A stretch of 30,484 bases of DNA from a virus: the IMG/VR virus record IMGVR_UViG_3300019881_000005, positions 1 through 30,484 of that record; one strand, 5' to 3'. Both the position numbers and the translations under genes were made by a program. How positions within the stretch are numbered: position 1 is the stretch's first letter; each line of letters begins with the position of its first letter. Positions 26,496 to 30,484 of this stretch are shown here, piece after piece. The notes beneath the pieces were generated by a model, which saw only the letters and a program-made list of their open reading frames with translations, did not search any database and was not told the DNA's origin.

Positions 26496-28460
26496 GAGTT
26501 GATCTCCTCTGGTTGCCGCGACGTGCTGGACTCGCGCGTCGTCGAAAGCGGGCATGGCAGTTAGCGCGACCTTGCGCAGGGTGGCCGACTGCACGTAGCG
26601 GACCGTGTCATCGTCCGGGTGTGGGATGTACCCGTCGCCCTCGCCCTCAAAGTTGACGTAGATCGACAGCCCGTCGTAGACCCCGTCCTCGGCCAGCGCA
26701 AGGGCATCGTCCCCGCTGGCACCCCGAGCCACCTTGAACGAACTGAACAGCCCGGTCTCGGTGCTGGTCAGGGCACTGGCCTTGCCGAACTCGGTGCCGT
26801 AGCCGTGGTCCTTGTCAAGCTTCACGCGGCCGGGGTCGGACCAGTGCAGGCTCCCAGGCGCGAACGCCCACTTGAATCCCCCAGACTTGGCTACCGCGTT
26901 CCACGGGACGGCCACCCCCGAGATCGTGCGCTTAACGGAATCGGCCTTGAACTGAGCGATGCCGGGATCCATCTCGAACACGAAACCGATCTCAGCCTCG
27001 GAATCGCTGAACCGCGCCCCGATGGGCGTGAGCGTGTTGGTCACGGTGCCTCCGACTGGTGCGGGGGTCGATGGTGGGCCGATTGGGGCAGCCGCGGCCC
27101 TCTCGGGTGCGGGACCGGTCAGCCGCGCCCCGGCCCGGTTCAGGATGGCCCGGCACTCCTCGGGCGTCATGATCACACCCGAGGCCAGGTAGATCTTCTG
27201 GGCGAGCTCGGCCACCGCGCGGGCCGCATCCGCATCGCTCAGGGCCCCGCCAGCAAGCGCACGATCTGCAGGCTTGCCGGCCGTGAGGGCGGCCCGCACG
27301 CGGGCCACCGGGATGCGCTCAGCGCGAGAGATCCGTTCGTCGTCGTAGGCCCCGACCTTGCGGCCCTTGTCGTAAACGTCCATCCGAGACGGGGTATCGG
27401 AGCGCAGGAAGCCATCGAACTCGAAGTAGACCCGCCGGCCGGGCACCGTGACGTCGTTCATCGACAGCCGATCCTCGATCGCGGTCACGTAGGCCTTGAG
27501 CGTGAAGTCGAGCAGGTCCAGCCGTCGCTGTTCGGCGTTGGCGTAAGTCCGGCTGGTGGTCGATACCCCCAGCTCCTCGGGATCCACCCCGCCGATGCGG
27601 GCGATTTCCAGCACCGCGTAGTCGCGCTGGCTCATGAATTGAAGTTGCTCGGGCGAGAAGGTGAGCTGATGGACGTCCAGGGCCCCGCCGACCCAGCCCC
27701 AGGACCGGCGCCGCCGGGAATCCTCCATGTCGTCGAGGGCCTCATCGACGTCGAAGTCAGGATCTAGCTCAACGTCGGCCTTCGGAGTCACGTAGCCAAC
27801 CTGCTGCGGGTCGTCGGCCAACCGGTCGGCGGCCGCGTTGAGGGCCAGCGCGGTGCGAATCGCGCGGGCCCCGGCGACCAGCAGTGGGTCATTCGGGGAG
27901 TCGATCCGAATCAGCAGGTCATCCGGCTGGTAGCCGATGCTGATGCCCTCGGCCTGACCGGTATCGGACACCCACACCCGGCCGCTCTTCATCACGCTAA
28001 CCGAGTCGGCTTCCAACCGTACGATCCGATCGGGGAAGCCGTCCGCGCCAAACCCCACAACGCGCCACCAGGCCCGGCCCTCGAACAGCATGTCCTCGAC
28101 GGTTCGGGTCATGGTGACCGATCGGGCGATATCGTCCTCAGGCTGTTCGAGCAAGGCGCTGTAGACCTCGCTGTAGCCCGGTTTGGTGAGCTGACACAGG
28201 TCCAGCGTGCCGAGCGTGCCCGCGGTCAGATCCCGCACCCGCTTGACGGCCGGCACCTGGATGGCCTGCTCCCGGCTCACCCGGGGCGCGATGGCGTTAG
28301 GCGAGATCAGGTCGCCGGTCATCTCAGGCGGCAGGGTGATCGAAAACTGGGCGGAGGTCGGACGGCCCCGGTACCGTCCCGTGCGCGTCGGGGGACGCCG
28401 GGGCGGGGCCGGGGCAGGGGGCGGCGCGATCATGCTCAACACCCGCGTCCATGCCGTCAC
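25161..28460 (-). CDS. Portal-protease-major capsid fused frame (1099 aa)
   Basis: One uninterrupted frame holds three head proteins. Residues 1 to about 450 are an HK97-type portal (N-A-I-A-P-R-V-S-R-E-Q-A-I-Q-V-P-A-V, G-V-D-P-E-E-L-G). Residues about 490-650 are a prohead serine protease with H552 in D-K-D-H-G and S599 in D-G-L-S-I. From M656 comes a zinc-like C-A-K-C-G...C segment, a helical delta-like region and an HK97-fold capsid (P-P-G-Y-R-P-D, E-F-A-A-A-V-D, F-R-F-E-E-R). Two internal starts have ribosome sites: GTG 27044 (codon 473, GGAGG 4 bases upstream) and ATG 26495 (codon 656, AGAGGAGA 8 bases upstream). The latter would yield a 444-residue capsid protein, needed in far more copies than the 12 portals. 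Confidence 0.9.
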   Translation of the reverse strand: MTAWTRVLSMIAPPPAPAPPRRPPTRTGRYRGRPTSAQFSITLPPEMTGDLISPNAIAPRVSREQAIQVPAVKRVRDLTAGTLGTLDLCQLTKPGYSEVYSALLEQPEDDIARSVTMTRTVEDMLFEGRAWWRVVGFGADGFPDRIVRLEADSVSVMKSGRVWVSDTGQAEGISIGYQPDDLLIRIDSPNDPLLVAGARAIRTALALNAAADRLADDPQQVGYVTPKADVELDPDFDVDEALDDMEDSRRRRSWGWVGGALDVHQLTFSPEQLQFMSQRDYAVLEIARIGGVDPEELGVSTTSRTYANAEQRRLDLLDFTLKAYVTAIEDRLSMNDVTVPGRRVYFEFDGFLRSDTPSRMDVYDKGRKVGAYDDERISRAERIPVARVRAALTAGKPADRALAGGALSDADAARAVAELAQKIYLASGVIMTPEECRAILNRAGARLTGPAPERAAAAPIGPPSTPAPVGGTVTNTLTPIGARFSDSEAEIGFVFEMDPGIAQFKADSVKRTISGVAVPWNAVAKSGGFKWAFAPGSLHWSDPGRVKLDKDHGYGTEFGKASALTSTETGLFSSFKVARGASGDDALALAEDGVYDGLSIYVNFEGEGDGYIPHPDDDTVRYVQSATLRKVALTAMPAFDDARVQHVAATRGDQLMRCAKCGQEHAPALACPTATPPAVAATDQPAAPVAFDAAAFATQFTSGLTSALTEANKAMLTDLIAALPAPQRQVVAAGRGIQSVKEPLVYAMNGQGPSFVRDARRVQTGSDGDGAARARLRKFEAQTTELLEESMADPTFAINTGNASAVVPPGYRPDLYVSQLLKGRPLTNAISRGTIADATPFTVPRFVSSTGATATHVEGVNPSEASLAVEPVTITPGGISGLYKITREMADSANPAIDAIATQAMSESFSQQTETMVYTELNGTNGVGGTITSGFVPSGAQATDLTAGDISDGTTGRVFLQGIRSAVGIYDFRRFAEIDFGFLSQPGVSEFAAAVDTTGRPLVPWVNSMNPLGTMAQRGYDVDGVILQKAWSMSGNAAGDADAIMGNRNDVWCWESPVLTFRFEERSGPAFVELALFGYFAVRILRPVGLVGVRNNPVA
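26496..27044 (-). CDS. Prohead protease segment with possible internal GTG start
   Basis: Codons 473-655 of the fused frame encode a HK97-type (S78/U35 class) assembly protease: T-I-S-G-V-A-V-P-W-N, then H552 (D-K-D-H-G), S599 (D-G-L-S-I-Y-V) and L-R-K-V-A-L-T-A-M-P-A-F. GTG 27044 has GGAGG 4 bases upstream, so a protease-capsid product without portal could be made. There is no stop codon before the capsid segment; the coordinates end where the capsid ATG starts. Autocleavage may separate the parts. Confidence 0.65.
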
Positions 28461-28496
28461 GTGCGCAGTATGGCACGGACGGGGCCCCGGTCCGCC

Positions 28497-30134
28497 TCAT
28501 GACTCGTTCTCGGCGGCCTCGGTCCGATCGCGATCGCGCTGGGCCCGCGATCCGGGGTTGACCGGCTGCGGCATGATCAGCGCCAGGTGCGCGGCCCCGG
28601 CGACCGCGTAGGCCGCGTCGCAGTGCCCGGCACCCTTGCGCACGAACCGCCACTGGTCGCCCTGCCAGAGCCGCTCCGCGCCGGCCACGTGCGCGTTGAT
28701 CAGCCCGTCGTCGCTATGTGCGACCTCGGCCGAGGACACCAGCGCCGAGAACCCCATGCAGACCGCGGTGGCTTCCTGGCGAATCTCCTCGACCCGCAGG
28801 CCCACCGGCAGTCGGGCCGCTCGACGGCGGCCCTTCGGGGTCTTCAGGTCCGCTGCGACCGAGGCGGCCGGCCCGCCCGGTAGCCACCCGAGCACCCGGG
28901 GGCGGGCCGCGGTCAGCACGCCCGGCAGGTCGCGGCGCAGCTGACCGGTGCAGTCCGGACCACTCCACTGCCGAACGGTCTCGACCCGCACCCGGCCGTC
29001 ACCCAGCACGGCGGCGGCGGCCAGCGTGGCATGCAACCCGTCCATGGACACGTCCAGGCAGAACGCCACCCGGCGACGCAACTCGTCGGGGATCGGACCC
29101 GGGTCGCGGCACCGCTCGGCCCAGGCCACCGGGTCGACGGCGGGGTCCACCGTGGGCACCCGCACGCACATCGACTCGGTCAGGAACCCGGTCAGGGCCT
29201 TGCCGCCCTTCTCCTTGGCCCGGATGGCCCGGCCGATCAACGCGTCGAGGGGGTTGCGACCGCTCGGGTGGTTGAGGTTGGGGTTGGCGCGGGCGAGCTG
29301 CGCGACGTCGGTCGGGTCCGGGAGCTTGCCGGGGGCGTACTCGGCCGACCACTCGAACAGACCGAGGCGTGGGTCTCCCGCACCGGTGCGGATGAAGGCC
29401 AGGGCCGACTCGCGCAGGTCGTTGAGCACCACCGCGCGGTCCCCGCCCTGGTTGCTGATCCCCCACACCTGCGCGTCCGGCACCGCGTCGGTGGCCGGCA
29501 CGGCCGCGTCGTGGGCCGAGTAGTCGTCGTGTTGCCGAAGCTCGTCGAGGACCAGCCGGTTGATGGTCAGCGACCGGCCGCCCTCCTCGTTTGAGGCCGC
29601 GACCTTGTAGCGGGCCCCCTCGGCCGTGACCAGCTCCTCCTCGCCGTGCGAGCGACGTACCCCGCTGCGCGGCAAGTAGAGCGCCAGATCGGTCTTCTGG
29701 ATGACCTTGAGGGCCTTTTCCCAAGATTCCTTGGCATATTCCAATTTGGTCGAGGTGCCGAGCACCAGGAAGTCATCGACCACGTGCTCGATGCCGAACA
29801 GCCAGTAGACCGTGAGCAACACCAACAGCTCGGTCTTGCCGTTCTGCCGACTCACCAGCAGCAGCACGAACCGGAATCGGGGCCGGCCATCCGGCAGCAA
29901 CTCGCCCCCGTGGATCGCGGCCCAGCGCTGCCAGTCGTCCAGCGGTCGGCGGGCCACGGTGGCCGCGAAGTCGGCGGCCTCGAACCCGTAGCTGGTCTCC
30001 GGGGTGAGCGGGCACCCGCAGCCGCAGGGCCCCGGCGGGCCGGTCACCAGCGGCGGGGTCCAGATCCTAGGAAGAGTTGATCCGCGCGTTGCGCTGGGCT
30101 CGCCACTCGGCGACGTCGTTTCGAGGGGGTGCAT
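28497..30134 (-). CDS. terL: Terminase large subunit
   Basis: The 545-residue DNA-packaging motor has the ATPase with Walker A S-R-Q-N-G-K-T at 95-101 and Walker B L-V-L-D-E at 194-198, then a nuclease domain with its first catalytic Asp in C-L-D-V-S-M-D at 361. An N-terminal C-G-C-G-C at about 37-41 is a possible metal-binding decoration. It pumps DNA into the head through the portal and cuts the concatemer. ATG 30134 is preferred because AAGGGAGG lies 11 bases upstream; an in-frame GTG at 30146 overlaps that site. It overlaps the small subunit gene by 68 bases. Confidence 0.95.
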   Translation of the reverse strand: MHPLETTSPSGEPSATRGSTLPRIWTPPLVTGPPGPCGCGCPLTPETSYGFEAADFAATVARRPLDDWQRWAAIHGGELLPDGRPRFRFVLLLVSRQNGKTELLVLLTVYWLFGIEHVVDDFLVLGTSTKLEYAKESWEKALKVIQKTDLALYLPRSGVRRSHGEEELVTAEGARYKVAASNEEGGRSLTINRLVLDELRQHDDYSAHDAAVPATDAVPDAQVWGISNQGGDRAVVLNDLRESALAFIRTGAGDPRLGLFEWSAEYAPGKLPDPTDVAQLARANPNLNHPSGRNPLDALIGRAIRAKEKGGKALTGFLTESMCVRVPTVDPAVDPVAWAERCRDPGPIPDELRRRVAFCLDVSMDGLHATLAAAAVLGDGRVRVETVRQWSGPDCTGQLRRDLPGVLTAARPRVLGWLPGGPAASVAADLKTPKGRRRAARLPVGLRVEEIRQEATAVCMGFSALVSSAEVAHSDDGLINAHVAGAERLWQGDQWRFVRKGAGHCDAAYAVAGAAHLALIMPQPVNPGSRAQRDRDRTEAAENES

Positions 30135-30468
30135 TGCGGCCGCCACCTCCCTTGCTCACCGTGTCGGCCCTGGCCCGGGGGGTCAGGCCCAGCTCAGCGA
30201 GCACCGTGACCAGCTTGGGGCCGAGGAGGGCCAGCACGGTGGTTTCCTCGATCCGCGCGACCTGCGCGGCCAACCGGTCGTAGGTGGCCGGCTCGAGCCA
30301 CGCGCGGCACTCGCGCAACAGCTTGTCCGCCGCCACCGAGAGCACCGTGGCCTCGTCGATGTCCGAGGCGTACCGGCGGGCCAGCGCCACCGCGGCCGCG
30401 TCCAGCTTGCCGGCGTCCAGCTCCCCGAGGGAGATCTCTAGCGCGAACCGCGCGGTGCGCTCAGCCAT
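30067..30468 (-). CDS. terS: Terminase small subunit
   Basis: The 133-residue protein is helical throughout: L-A-R-R-Y-A-S-D-I-D-E-A and L-A-A-Q-V-A-R-I-E-E-T-T are typical of the actinophage small terminase family, followed by L-G-L-T-P-R-A-R-A-D and a basic disordered C-terminus that contacts the large subunit. It recognises the packaging site in the phage DNA. ATG 30468 has only a weak GGGGG ribosome site. It directly precedes the large subunit and its reading frame overlaps it by 68 bases. Confidence 0.85.
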   Translation of the reverse strand: MAERTARFALEISLGELDAGKLDAAAVALARRYASDIDEATVLSVAADKLLRECRAWLEPATYDRLAAQVARIEETTVLALLGPKLVTVLAELGLTPRARADTVSKGGGGRNAPPRNDVAEWRAQRNARINSS

Positions 30469-30484
30469 GGATGTGACCCCCAGT

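Noticed and set aside
26619-27767. 382-codon plus-strand frame opposite the portal-protease frame
   Set aside because: No ribosome site or recognisable domain; a mirror of the coding strand.
28465-28474. CATACT close upstream of GTG 28460 as a further leaderless promoter
   Set aside because: It does not match TANNNT, the gap is 6 rather than 7 bases, and the late genes upstream are likely to read through.
30461-30484. Possible 3' end of another gene at the right edge
   Set aside because: Only seven codons before a stop are visible; chance open frame cannot be excluded.

Overview
The window is phage DNA that looks like an essentially whole genome of a small tailed phage with a long non-contractile tail (siphovirus type). 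The host is most likely a high-GC actinobacterium. Evidence for this host is the very GC-rich coding sequence, the frequent GTG starts, promoters of the TANNNT type including leaderless ones, and protein families typical of actinobacteriophages. I see no integrase, excisionase partner, immunity repressor, tRNA, CRISPR array or insertion sequence, so a virulent lifestyle is the simplest reading, but this is only an absence of evidence.

Layout. Reading right to left on the minus strand from 30468 to 14974 is the late region: small and large terminase; one uninterrupted 1099-codon frame that contains portal, prohead protease and major capsid protein; small head proteins and the head-tail adaptor; tail tube; a frameshifted tail assembly chaperone pair; an HK97 gp10-like protein; tape measure; a large minor tail protein and a small tail protein; then three small genes of unknown role, an amidase endolysin and a two-segment holin. 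From 8086 to 14977 on the plus strand runs an early or middle operon: tiny zinc-finger and membrane proteins, a DEAH-type helicase, a RecB/Cas4-like nuclease, a single-strand-binding-like protein and a RusA-like resolvase. From 7950 down to 1 on the minus strand runs the replication operon: a 60-residue methyltransferase remnant, family A DNA polymerase, a string of tiny zinc-binding proteins, a primase-polymerase/helicase, a probable replication origin, a helix-turn-helix protein, small membrane proteins and an HNH nuclease.

How it fits together. The two early operons diverge from a control region at 7951-8085 that carries a good plus-strand promoter and a leaderless minus-strand start. The plus operon and the late operon converge at 14974-14977 and share their stop codons. 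The HNH gene at the far left and the small terminase at the far right are neighbours in many actinophages, so the window probably opens the genome at its natural end near the terminase genes.

The most notable points are: (1) the portal-protease-capsid frame with strong internal ribosome sites; (2) an array of eleven exact CAACCCCA/TGGGGTTG repeats around a perfect DnaA box next to the primase gene; (3) near-identical leaderless promoters with a fixed 7-base gap to the start codon; (4) an NPF tripeptide shared by three neighbouring recombination proteins; (5) a eukaryotic-style C2H2 zinc finger among an unusual density of miniature zinc-binding proteins; and (6) two further genes (endolysin and a 189-codon frame) that also contain internal, ribosome-site-preceded, in-frame starts.
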